The notes under the pieces: model-generated
Told to the model about the DNA's origin: nothing
Database searches by the model: none
Seen by the model: only the letters and a program-made list of their open reading frames with translations
Origin: Ganoderma boninense
Taxonomy: Eukaryota; Basidiomycota; Agaricomycetes; Polyporales; Polyporaceae
DNA: 64,000 nucleotides
Reading direction: 5' to 3'
NCBI GenBank assembly: GCA_002900995.3
Contig: CM035310.1
Coordinates: 765,967 to 829,966, forward strand
Position numbers and translations under genes: made by a program
Shown here: in pieces, positions 22,590 to 34,768 of the stretch
How positions within the stretch are numbered: position 1 is the first letter of the stretch
Layout: the number at the start of each line of letters is the position of its first letter

Positions 22590-25500
22590 AGTGGCAGAGA
22601 GTCGGAGAGGGAGACGGGGACGTAAAACGGGAAAAATCAAGGCGCACTCACGCGGACTCGTCCAGTGATCGAGGAAGAGACGCCCAATCTAATCTAATCT
22701 ATATGGACGGCGGTCGTCGCGGGGGCAGATTTTTGGGCCGATGCCGGTTCTTTTTCTTGAACCACCACGAGCTTGGGCTTGACTGTATGCGCATACTCGT
22801 ACTGAATCCGGTCTCTATCTGGTGCTCCGGACTGTCTGACTTTTCTTACAACTAGAACTGCTGAGATCGCCGCTTTCGATCACTCCGATTATTATGCAGC
22901 TTGCAAGTGTTGGACTGACTCCCGGCAGGACTGATGACTCGATGATAAGGAACTTGCCTCCTTCTTCTTGCAAGGCGGAAACAGCATGGTGGCCACTATG
23001 ACTGTGGGAATGTTTCTGGAGATCCTTTTCAATGAGTTGTTTGATAAACCTAATGGTTAAAAGCGGTGAGCATTCCATTTGCCCGTTACATTAACCTGAA
23101 CATCTCATTTGCGTCTTTCGGACACGCCTAGATAGACTGAGAGCGGGCTACGGCATTATTCGTTCAACGGGACCTGTGCACGGTCGTACTACGTACAAAA
23201 TAGCCTCGCCTGTGCCACATGCCGTTCCTGAACGTCTCCCGCGACTGCCTTCGCGCGAAAGAGAAGCGACCGCCTCTCGCACAAGGCTCTTCCGAAGAAC
23301 TCCACGCGCCCATTCACGTCGCGCGCATCTGGAGTGCAGCCCGTCACGAGCCCGCGAGCAGTCGCCAGCAGCAAGGTACAATCTCCGCCTGCAAGGCCCG
23401 CCTCCCACCCCAGCTCGACGAATCTCCGACAGAGCGGCAGAAACGCGAGGCACGCTCGGGGCCCCTGCGCGCGAGCTCACACGGATGTAACTCAGAACGT
23501 TCTCCGACTGCTAACGGGAAGCGCAGAACCCCGACCGCCCCGCCACCCCGCGTCTCAGACTCGAGAGAAGCTAGTGCACTGGACGGGCGGTCCGGCACAA
23601 CGCGTTAAGGTGGCCAGGGCACCCCGAGACGGATGGAGCAGCGATGACATCGAAGACGAAGACGAAGACGAACAGCGATGGCGATGGCGATGGCGAAGAC
23701 GTGCTGTCACCGTCACCCCCAGGCTTCGCGCAAACGTCGGTCACGGCGCATTGTTGGTTCCCCGCCAGCCAGCCCGCAGGGCCGCGCACGGTGACGCACG
23801 CCAATCCCCCGCGACCGACCGCATTGGACCTGTAGCGTGCACCCACCGCCGAGGCGGTGCAGAAGCTGACTGCCGCGGTACATACTCGCCCACTCGATCA
23901 ACTATACCCTTGCGGTGAGCACTAGGCCGGGTACGGTGCCACCATGACTGCCGCGACCGGGCTTTCGCGCTAAACGGTTCGGGATGGGCTATCTCCGCGT
24001 CTCGGGAGCTCGCGGGCTCGGGCGCATCGGTATCGACCCATCGCATCGCATCGCAAATTCACGGTGTGTGGCCTCTGCGACCCTTTCGGCTCGAATGACG
24101 GTGCTCGACGGGGCGCATATGTACGCGGGCCCCAGCCTAAACTCAGGAACGGCCAGGCCGACGCGACTCTCGAGGAGGGTGCGCTGGTGCAGCGCCACCT
24201 CGGGTACGGCTCGTGTCGCCTCCAACGGGTGGCGCGCCGATCGAGCTGTGCCCAGCAGCGACCACGTTGCAACGTGCGGTCGGTGGTGTTTTTAAGGTTT
24301 CTGCTTCGGTCCGTGCAGAGTTCGCATCGGCGACGACGAGCTTATTGGGCCCGTGGACGTCACGTCCGCGTCCGTCTGCGAACTCTAACATTTCCAGCGG
24401 GTTCCGCGTCTCGCGACGATTCGCGCGGGCCCCATCTCTGTCGAAGCGCACGTCGTCAATGTGAGTGATTATCACTTCGTGCGAATTGTATGCCGGCTGA
24501 GGGCGTCGACTGAATGGGCCCAGCGCCCGCAGGCAGACGCGGCACGACGGAAGTGGTCTGATGATCCCGTCCCAGGCGGGGGGGCTTGACGCCTTCTGCC
24601 GCGAGCTGCCTCACGCTGGCGTGTGGGGCGCGCGGTGCGCCGTCGCCGCCTTCTGTGGTCCGGGGCGACAACCCCCTCCACCTGGCTGTAGTCTGCAGAA
24701 GGCCGCTCCCGGGGTGCGTGGTGGACGCCGGGGTCAAGTACGGGTGAAGGCGAGGCGAAGTTTTTCTCTTCGGGAGGTGGCGAGTTCGTCTGCCTTCTAA
24801 TTTGCTATCTCGATGCCGGCTTTCCGATCGATTGGCACGCCCGATTCTGCAGGCGCCCCTGCCAGACTTCCGTGGGTGGATGCTCGCCCCGCACGCTCAT
24901 CTCATGCCCATTGTCTATGTCATGTCACAGAACCGGGCCTTTGGGGACGTGCACTTACGTGGTGCATCCCCTGCTATGGTATACCCACCGTTTTCCACGC
25001 GCAGAATGGCAATTATGGGGGTCTGCTGCGTCGATCCCAGCACCCAAGTCCGATGCACGAACCGAGGATTGGTGGTTGATAGCCGCCCCCGAGATTTCCT
25101 GTTTGGAGGAGCGGTGGACTTGCGGGAGGAGCTCGCGGCCGCTGGTCGGAGGGGGAGCACATGTGTTTGAGAGTGCGGCCTTTGGGGGCTCTGGCATTGG
25201 AATGATGTTTCCAGATCGCAAGCGAAGCGTCGACATGTGTTCTGGCTGGGCGCTGCCAGCTTGGGGCGGGCGCCTGTGGGGCTTGCTTCTTGTTCGGGCG
25301 TGCAGGACACATTCCCGCACAATCGTCGAAGTTCGGCTCGGACATTCCCTGGCGCGAGCGCGCGTGCGGGGTGCTGGACTGCGCCAAAGAGGAGGGATCT
25401 CCGCATTGCGCACGGGAGGGAGGGGGGATGAGGATTCGCCCGGGGGTGGCACTGGGAGAATCGGGCAGACGAGGGCCGTGGCCAATGGCGGGGGGCGTAG

Positions 25501-25840
25501 CGGGCAGTCACGTAAGTTCCCAGCAGAGGGTCGCAATCAGCTTCGGAGAGGGATGGAGGCCGTTTGGGGAGAATCCCAGCAGGGCCCCTCGCCGGCACGC
25601 CGACACTCGACGCTTCCTGCGTAATGGGTTCGGAATGGCAGCCATGGCCCCGCTCCCAGGCTCCTGCTACCCGATCTGCTGGGCCCTTTGTGGCGGGTGG
25701 TGTTCGCGTATTATCGCTGTCCATTACGCGCACGCATATATCTCCTCCTCGCTCCGGTTCGACACCCGCCGCCCGGTACAGCTCTTCCCCCTCCTGCGTT
25801 CAGTCTCCGCATCATCCTCAGCCCCCAGGCGTCCCCAGCC
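22590..25840. other. Long intergenic region, no gene supported
   Basis: About 3.25 kb between the divergently placed La gene and the Zn2Cys6 gene. Long frames at 24872-25624 (+) and 24915-25733 (-) overlap each other and read as compositionally biased Arg/Pro/Ser sequence without domain signatures; I treat both as chance in GC-rich DNA. It presumably holds a long promoter or 5' UTR of the regulator. A short direct repeat TCTAATCTAATCTA is at 22687. Confidence 0.4.
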
Positions 25841-28800
25841 ATGTACGCCACGGGCTACCACGTCCCCGACCCCCTGCGCCCCATCGACCCCCGCCTCCCC
25901 GGATCGCTCCCGCACGGCGACCCCTACGCACCCCCGCACAACGCCTGGCAGCACCCCGCGCCCGCCCAATACCGCGATCTGCCCCCGATCCCCACCGGCT
26001 CGGGCCAGCAGCGCGTTCCATCTCCGCTCTCCTCCCCCTCCATCCCCAGCGGCGACTCTCCCGACGCCTACTTCGCCCCCCACCACCACTTCCACCAGCA
26101 CCAGCACCCGCAGCCACACCACCCGCACGACGGCCAGTGGACCCAGATGTCCGCCCATCAACGTGCGTGTGCCGCCCGCGCCTGAGCTAACGCCTTAGTC
26201 TGAGATAAGCTAATAACCTTTCCTATTTCCTGTGCGGCCGCGGCCTCGCCCTGCACATGCACAGCGCACCCCATGCCCGGCCCGTACGTCGATAACGGTG
26301 AGTGTGTCCGGGGCCCGCGCCCCCTCGTGGCCGCTGCGGTCGAAAATCGGGGCGCGATCGCGACGTTTTGGCGGGCGGTGACTGACTGCTGGAATGCTCG
26401 TCCGCAGGGGCCTACGTGCCGCAAGTCAAGGCCGAGGCCAACACCCACAACCCGTCGCTCGACGCGCTGTACGCGCAGGAGCACGCACACGGGTACATGC
26501 CGGACCCCTCGCACTTCTCGCTCGACCCGTACGCCCAGGACGGCATGCCTAGCGGCATGAACGGCGGGGGCGCGCCGGGATCAGGCGTGGGCCCAGACAG
26601 GAACCGCCCCCGCGCCGCCCGTCAGGCCGCAGCGAAGCGCACCGGGGCGTGTGCTCGCTGTCGACGACTGAAGGTGCGTCATGTCATCTGCGTGCTTCGC
26701 GTGGGGATCCCGCTTACCAGTGTCCACTTGCCGCTTCTCCATCGCGCCATCGTCGCTTGGCGCCCCCGCTTTGCACAGATGAAATGCACGTTCACGAACC
26801 CCGAAGACGAGATCTGCTCGCGCTGCAACACAGGCGGGTACGAGTGCGTCTTCCCCGGGCGGAAGCCCCGCGCACCTGGGTGCGTCCCCACGATGTCCAT
26901 GTATGCGCCCCTGCTGACGAGCAATCCCCCTGCCACGCTGGAACGCGATCTGTCTTTCCCGGACGACGGGCGACGGGCGACGGGCGGCGGATGACAGGAT
27001 GCGCATGGTGCTCCGGCAGCAGATCCGCGAGAAGGACGCGATGATCGACAACCTGCTCTCGCGCGTGAACCCGGGGCCCACGATGGCGACCCCGCTCACG
27101 CTCGTGCCCGCGCGCCTCCCGCTGAGCTCCAAGGAGCGCACCGAGTACCGCGACATCCTCTCGTACCTCGAGCGCGCCGCGCAGCAGGCCGGCCAGCGCG
27201 TCCTCGGCGACGGCCGCGCCCGCTTCGACATCTCCGCGCTCGAGGACATCATCTCGGAGGAGGACTCGGATACCGACGAGGACATGGCCGGCGTCACCGC
27301 CGCCGCCGCCGCCGCCGTCAGCAATGCGGGGGGCGCTGCGCCCCAGGGGCGCGACGGCACGGCGAGCCCCGTGCGCGGGAGCTCGGTCGAGCGCGCGGCG
27401 CAGCCCGTCGAGTCGATCCTCGAGGCGATGGCCCCGACGGGCATCATGGCGACTGCTGCGCTGCAGAGTAACCGGGCGGCCGCGAGCGCGATGCCGGACG
27501 ACTCGAGCACGGACTCGGCGCACTCGCACGAATCGAAGGGCGTCGCGGGCGAGAGCTACTTCCTGCCTGGTGCGTATCTCGGCTGCCTGGCCCGTGTGCG
27601 GCCGGTATCATATCGTCGATGCTCACCGACCGTTTGGTTGCCGAACACAACGTGAACAGGGCCCCAGGCTAACCTGCAATTGCGCCGGCTCATCGTCGAG
27701 CGCCAGGCTGCGCCGGACATTTTGCTCTCTGGGCTGGTGACCCCCGAGGACGTGACGGCCCTGTTCGAGATGTGCGTCCCTTATTTCCCTGCATCTCTGT
27801 CTCCATCTCGCACCTCCGCCGCGCTACGCGGTGGTTGCGGCGACCCTAACGACGAGGCGTGATGAGCTGACGCTTCGCCTTGCTCCCTGCCTGGTGCGCT
27901 CGCGGCGTCGACTGGATTAGCCACTACAAATGGATTAACGTAAGTCCCACATTCAGTCGGCACGCACGCGCCATCAATCTCCTGGGGGCCCGCTAGAATC
28001 TTGGCCCCCCTCCCCTCCCTTCCCCACTACATCCCTTTACCCTGACAACTCGGAATCTGACCCTTTGTTGCGCTGCGTTTACAGCCGATAATCCCCATCC
28101 TGGACGAGAACATCCACAGCCCTGCGTCTGTGCTCGCCCGGTGCCCGTTCCTGTTCACCGTCAGTGCGTATCTCCTTCCATTATCTCCAGCCCCCCATCT
28201 CGCTTGTCCGTCCGATCCGCGGGCCCGTGCTGATGGCGGAATATGTCTCTCATGCTCATGCTCATGTTCGCCGCGACGGCAGTCTGCACGGTGGCGTCGC
28301 GGTACTACAAGGAGAAGCCGCACATTTACGGCATGGCGATCCACTTCGCCAAGGCGGCTGCCGCGAATGCGGTCATCGACGGCTGGAAGACGGTGGAGAT
28401 GTGCCAGGCGTTCGCGCTCTGGAGCGTGTACAACCCGCCCGCCAGGCGGTGGGAGGAGGACCGCGCGTGGTGCTACACGGGTATCGCGTTCCGGTGCGTC
28501 AGCTCGCCTCTGTCACTGCTGCTGCTCAGGGCCCCTGCGTGTGCGAAGGGGGCCCCGTTCTGCGCCTGTGCTTCTAGGCTGACACGTTTTTTGTGTGCTC
28601 CTTTCTGGGTATGTTTTGTTTTTGTTGTCTTCCCTGCCCTTCCTCCTGCGGCGATATGTTTGGCACGGGCGGCTGGGGACTGGCACATGTAATAGGCTTG
28701 CGACGGAGCTGAACCTGAGCCGGATCCCGGAGCCGTTCGCGGACGAGCGGCAGGAGCGGGAGAGCCACAACCGGACGCGGATGTGGCTGATGTGCTTCAT

Positions 28801-30943
28801 CATGGACCGCTGCCTGAGCATCCAGTCGGGCAAGGCGTGGATGGTGCAGGAGGACGCGGTGCGTACTTGCCACGCTGTCGGTGCTCTGCTCCGCGCTTGG
28901 GCTGTCGGGACTAATTGCGCTGTTTGATAACGTTCATGCGCCGCATCCGCATCCGCATCGCGCCCGCACTCGATCGACGCCTGTCTGTCTGTCTGTGTCG
29001 ACGTGCAGACGATCCGGAACGCAGCGTCGTGGCTGCACAACTTCAAGTACCACAACCAGTGCGACGGGTACCTGGCGAGCCTGACGGAGCTGCTGACGAT
29101 AATGTCGCGGTTCGTGGGGACGGTGAACCCCGCGTTCGGGACGAGCTCCGTCGAGTCTATAGACGTGCGTACCGCGCTCGGCTTCATCTATCCTTTTTGC
29201 GGTGTCGCTGACAGCAGCCGTGCTTCACGCTTGCGGTGGCCTGGGGGGCTTCCAGGACATCGACTTTGCGGCGCTGTACAAGGCCTACGACGACGAGCTC
29301 ATGGCATGGAAGGCCGTCATCGACGAGCGCCACCGAGGCGAGAAGAAGTCCACTGGTCCGTCACATCTCTCCTCCCTTCCCCCCGCACGCGATCTGCGCT
29401 CCGATTGGCTGACGCGGGGTTCCTTTTCCGCTCCCGCAGATCCCGCGATTGTGATGGAGATCACGCTCATTCACTGGTGCGTCCCCAGCCGAAACACGCC
29501 CCAGAACATATTTCCTCTCCTTCGCGGCTTCGCGCGGCGTCTCGCGCGCGCGGGTGCTAACCACTGCGTGTCGTCCCAGCGTGTTCCACTACTGCCGCCT
29601 CGTCATTTGCTGTTGCGGCATGCAGCTCATGACCAGGAACAAGGCCATGAAGCCCAACGAGCTTTTCGCCGGGGTACGTAATTCTACCCAGTTTGCGGCT
29701 CCTTTGCTCCCGCTGGGTCCCGTGTTCGCGTCGCGAGGCCTCCTCGACCGCACACACCCGCGGCCCTGGTGCCACACATACGCATCGGTGTGTTCTGCAG
29801 CCGCATCTGACCCGTCTCTGGCCCCGGCTTCTAGTGCTTGCAGGCCGCGACCAGCCTCGTAAAGCTTATGGTCGAGGACTTCGTCCCGAGCGGGTTCGTG
29901 CCCTACTTCCCAGAGCTCGTGTACGTCCACTCTGCCTTCGCAGCCGTGGTACTCTTGAAGGTATGTGATGTGACCTATGGGTTTGCCCCTATTCCGCATT
30001 TGTTAACTGTCTGCCGCTTTTATATCTGTCTATCTTGCGCCGCGCGCCTGCCCCCACTTTCCCGCTCCTCGGTGCTGATCGGTTCGTTCCCGCTTTGGCA
30101 CCCTGCTCGTCACGCAAATGCTGGACATCTCGCCTGGGCCGCCGGCAATCGCTGCAGTGCCTGCGCCCAGAGTATAACGCCTATCTGGACATCCAGCAGG
30201 AGGAGCGCATCATCGAGCTCGTCCAGCGCCTCTTCACCGTCTGGACCTCGGACAAGTTCTCCCTCGACGAACGCCACAACACGCAGCTGTACGCCAAGTT
30301 CCTCAAGCAGCTCATGGAGCCCCACGTCTCCCGCCTCGCCATGAAGAAGCGCGCGGCGTCCGTGTTTGGCGGCCGCGACGCCCCCTCCCCTGCGCCGCCT
30401 GCGCCGGCATCCTCCGCTGCTCACGAGGCGGGCCCGGCCTCTGCGCCGACCCCGGCCGGGAGCGACGTGAGCAGCAGCGCGGCCGGCTTCAGCGTCAAGG
30501 TCGAGCACCCGCCCGTGTCGCCCACCGTGCACTCCGGGTCGTCGGGCTCCGCGTCGAGCAGCCCGGTCTTCCCGCACCACATCCCGTCGGCGGCGGCGTC
30601 GCTGGGCGTGAACATGGAGCAGCTGTACGCGACGGACATCGACATCTCGAAGGAGGCGTCGCAGCTCGCCGCCGCCGCGGGCCTGTCGATCCCCCCGGAC
30701 ATGAATCTCCAGGGCATGTCGTGGGGAGCAGCTCATGGCCGCGGGGTCGTCGCTCGGGGCGGGCTGGGCGATGCGCTCGGGGGCATGATGGGCAGCATGC
30801 TCAGCGGGGGGGCCGCGGGCGGCGGCGCGGCCAACGTGGGCGCGACGGACTGGAACGGGATGGCGGGCGACGAGTGTCTCGCGGCGATGATGGGGCTCGG
30901 GGACAGCACGTGGTTCCTCACGAACAGCCCTGGGGCGTCGTAA
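25841..30943 (+). CDS. Zn2Cys6 transcription factor with fungal-specific domain
   Basis: DNA-binding transcription regulator. The N-terminal exon is Pro/His-rich. The binuclear zinc cluster has spacing C-x2-C-x6-C-x9-C-x2-C-x6-C (CARCRRLK, then MKCTFTNPEDEICSRC and YEC). An intron splits it between Lys and Met. A basic linker and a probable coiled coil (VLRQQIREKDAMIDNLLSRV) follow, then an acidic Ser-rich stretch. A fungal_trans-type middle region runs over many exons: RRLIVERQAAPDILLSGL, ASRYYKEKPHIYGMAIHFA, LATELNLSRIPEP, RTRMWLMCFIMDRCLSIQ. The C terminus ends GLGDSTWFLTNSPGAS. About a dozen short introns. A local frame wobble near 30720 may be an indel. Target genes are unknown. Confidence 0.88.
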
Positions 30944-32404
30944 TGCGCGGGGGGTCCCCGATGCACGATGCACGCTTCGGCCTGTGAGACGTCCTGCCTT
31001 GCCCTGCCTTGTCCCATCCTCGTCCCCGTTTCCTGTTTCCACTTTTCCGTTTCCCGCCTCTGTCCACGTCTGTCTCGCCAGAGTCGCTGTTCCCTGACTC
31101 CATTTTTCTGGCTCGTCAGGTCTCGTTTCTGTCCCTTCCTTGCTCCCTCCGGTGCTGTTTTCTGTTCCCTGTGCGCCGTCCCCCGTCCCCCGTCCCTGCC
31201 TCGCCTCCATTTCATTGCGCCCGCGCCCACGAACCCCGTCCCGCGTGGTCTAGGGCTTCCGCGATCGCCAAGAGGACTCGCTTGTGTGCGCGCATGGATC
31301 CTCCATGGCCACGGCCACACATCGTGTGCTGCTGGTGCTGCTTCGCGATGCGACTTTGAGTTTCTGCCTTCGTCATCGTCCCTCGTTTGCCCCGTTGTCG
31401 TTGTCGTTGCCGTGGCTGTTGTCACCCACTCTCTCGCTCTTTCCCGTTTTCCGTCTTCCGCCTTCTGGCTTCCGTCTTCTCTGTCTTCTGCCTTCTCTCG
31501 CTCGGCTCCGGTCCCCGCGCCCCCAGATACCTAATTCCGTAGTTTGCCATCTCCGACTCACAGCCACTACTACCCCCCAATTGTGATCTCCCTCTCTCTC
31601 CCCACTCTCTTCTCCGCTCTCCGCTTTCGGTTATTCTTTATCCGTTATCCGCTGCCTCTGTCCCTGCCTCAGTCTCAGTCTCAGTCTCATCAGTCTCACG
31701 CCGTTATCGCCCGCTAATGTAAACACCCCCCACACCCCCGATCCCCGGTCCCATTCTTAGCTTTTCGCGGTCGAGCACGTTGCCCTGCTGTTGCTGTATC
31801 CCTCTGTACTTGTACTGTACTCCTAGTCAGTACTGCCCCCTGCCCCCTGCCCCCTGCCCCCGCTCCCCACCTACCGGCCGCCGTAACGAATTGTCTCAGG
31901 CTCCATAGTATACCTATACCTGTTCCGTCCCGCAATACCGCATACCGCACACCGCACCGTACCGTATGTCCTCCCGAATAAGCTAACGTTATGGATTAGA
32001 TGATGATATTGATATTGCTATATCGACGTGCCCCGTGTCCCCATGTACTGTGTCTTGTATACTTTACTCAATACGAAGGATCCCCTTTTTTTTCTTCCGT
32101 GTAAGCGGTTACCGCGTCTCGCGAAAAGTTCAGGCGAAGTCTCGGAGCACGTGCGGTCAGCTATATGCGTACGGTAATTCAGCAGCATTGCCAGTGGCTT
32201 CTATCGTTCTGCTTCTGCATCTGCTTCCACGCGTACGATAGGCTCTCCGCCGGGGATGGGGTTGGGTGGGGTGATGTCACGGTGGCTGATGCTGATGCTG
32301 AGGAGTGCACCCTGACGCAGGCTTACGCTGATCTCCCGGAAGCTGAGCGCTGAGCGCTGAGCACCTGGCTTCTCGCGCGCGGGTCGGAGGCGTTCCGTGG
32401 AAGT

Positions 32405-32459
32405 GTAGGTTAGGTTAGGTTAGGTTAGGTTAGGTTAGGTTAGGTTAGGTTAGGTTAGG
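32405..32459 (+). repeat. TTAGG pentanucleotide array (11 units)
   Basis: Uninterrupted array of period 5 (TAGGT/TTAGG) over 55 nt. TTAGG is the arthropod-type telomere unit, whereas filamentous fungi generally use TTAGGG. In this interior position it is most simply a microsatellite. Confidence 0.95.
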
Positions 32460-33116
32460 ATGCGGTATCTGCGATATATCGGGCCTGAGAAGAGAACGCG
32501 GAAGGCGAAGGCGAAGCTATGAATACTGTATACTCTAGATACTGCACCGTATGAATGGGCGAACACAGACGGAGGGCGGGAGACGCAACCGTGACCACGA
32601 CCACGTCGACCGTCCCGCCCGACTCCGTCCGTCCGTCGTGCGGTGGGCCTGACTCCTGAGAACCCGCGCCGGGGCGTTGCGTCAGTATTACATGTACAGT
32701 ACATAAGCTAAGTACATACGACATGTCCATGTTGCGGCGGCGCGGCCCAATGCAGCACACCCGTCCCACCATTCAAGTCGACCCCCCCCCCCGGGCCCCA
32801 TCGAGAAGTTAGAACTGCAGCCCTATTCACTCGTGGAGCTTGGAGCTTGGAGCCTGGAGCTTCAGCCCCCCGTTCCTTCCGGGGCTTCTCTTCTTGTGGC
32901 ATCCCCCCGCAACCGCGTAGAGAGACCCGCTGTATGCATATGTGCATGCAGCGTGTGCGAGACGCATGAATCATGAACCGTGCATTCATTTGTTTCATTC
33001 GTTTCATTCGTTCATTCAGGGCATCCGAATGCGTGCGCGGCGGGTGGCCGGCCGCACTGGCACTGGCAACCAATCAATCAATATACATGTACAGTTGTGC
33101 ATTGCAACGTTCGCTT

Positions 33117-33146
33117 GTTCGTTCGTTCGTTCGTTCGTTCGTTCGT
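33117..33146 (+). repeat. GTTC tetranucleotide repeat
   Basis: About seven tandem GTTC units at the end of an otherwise unremarkable stretch. Ordinary microsatellite. Confidence 0.9.
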
Positions 33147-34742
33147 CATCACGGGCGAAGGGGTTCTGCGTCCGCGAACCGCGATGCGCTTCGAAATCCA
33201 AATCCCGAGTCCGAATCCAGGCATAGTTCGTACGCGTGATCGGGAAGAGGTCCACCCATCCACTGTCACGGCATGTGGCTCGCCGAGCGTCCCGTGCGGA
33301 GTCCTGCCGGTATGCCAATGCATCCAGCCAGCCAGCCGCCAGAGGCAAAACCGAATCTGCGATTCTAGCCGCGAGCCGCGAGCCGCGAACCTGTGAGCGA
33401 GTGCAGTGACGCACCTCAGCCTTGCGATTGATTACTACTGAAATGATTGCTTCCTCGATGAAGTTTCGTCACGGCGCCTCCGCCGGCCGAGTGCGCAATT
33501 CATTCGCAGCGGCTTGGCCTCTTCGTGTTGGCATATATTGGCGTATATTCGGATTATTATCACGAGCCAAGACCAGGACCAGGACCGGGACCAGGACCAG
33601 GAGCTCATCGCCGCGGCAGCGGCCCTGCGCGCCCCCTTGCCACGACTCGGATATTGATTTTGGAAGATCCATCCATCCATCCCGAATCCAGGATCGTGGT
33701 CATTCGTGGTTCGAGCTCTAGTCTCTAGATCTCTGGCACTGACTGGGGACGAGCGCCGAGCGCCGCGCGGTTGGGAGAGGGTCCTGATCCCGACGCGATA
33801 AGTACCTACGCAGCTGTGCTTCTGGTTCCGAGCGCGACGCGCCCGCTCGCAGGTCACGGTGGCTTGCTTAGACAATGTAGACTCGCCGCGGGCCGCGCGC
33901 AATGCACCAGGCGTGCTTCCCGTGGCTGCTGAGCGGGGTAGGTCTGTATTGAGTAAGCAAATAAATGCGGGGTTCCGAGCAGCCAACGTAAACCGCCAAC
34001 AGCCAACAGCGAATGTCGATGTGGTGACTCCGGGGTTGACATTGACGTTGGCACCGACGTCGGCGGCGCGGTGCTTCTCGAAGAAGGCGTTCGACGCCGA
34101 ATTCGAAGCGCTGTCAATGTCAGCGAAAGTATACGTACACCACCACTGCTTCCAGAACTCACACACAGCCCGTACAATCACGAGGGACGCGCTGGGGAGG
34201 GGAGGGGGCGGGCACGTCGGACGTCCTATAGCCAGGTTAGGACAGAGGGATTCCTGCGCACGGTAACTTGACGCGTAAGGGTGTGGCACGCACATTACGC
34301 AGCTACGCGCTGCCGTATCTGCATCCGGACCCGCGTCCCTGCCTGCCTCTGCCTCTGCCTCTGCCACCGCCGCCTTTGCATCTGTGAAAGCGGACTCAGA
34401 GCGGGTCCAGGTGAGGGCCAGTGAGAACCGGCTGTGCCCCAAATGGACGTTACCCATCGCCACGAACCCCCGCGCCCGCGCGAAGGTAGGTGGACGAGCA
34501 CACGCCCCCCACGCTTGCAACCGGCGCCAGCCCTCGAGCTCGGTCCGAGCCTGTCGCCTTACCCTTCCTGGATGATGGGCGATGGACGATGGACGATGGA
34601 CGTCGGGCGTTGGCCAGTCGCCTGCGAGTCCGGCATCCTGGCCAGCACTAGCATGTACTCACTAGTCGCTGCTTGTGGCTAATGCCCCCGGGCCTGACGT
34701 CGAGCTGAGTTGGACGCTGCAGGCGCGCGCTCGGCAGCGGTT

Positions 34743-34768
34743 GGGGTGGGGGTGGGGTGGGGTGGGAA
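34743..34768 (+). repeat. G-run cluster with G-quadruplex potential
   Basis: Five successive runs of three to five G separated by single T, within about 25 nt. This fits a G-quadruplex motif. No gene is nearby to suggest a role. Confidence 0.7.

Noticed and set aside
24872..25733. Overlapping long frames of 250 and 272 codons on opposite strands
   Set aside because: Biased Arg/Pro/Ser composition, no domain signature, no splice logic; expected in GC-rich intergenic DNA.
32405..32459. TTAGG array as a chromosome end
   Set aside because: It lies inside the window, with housekeeping genes on both sides.
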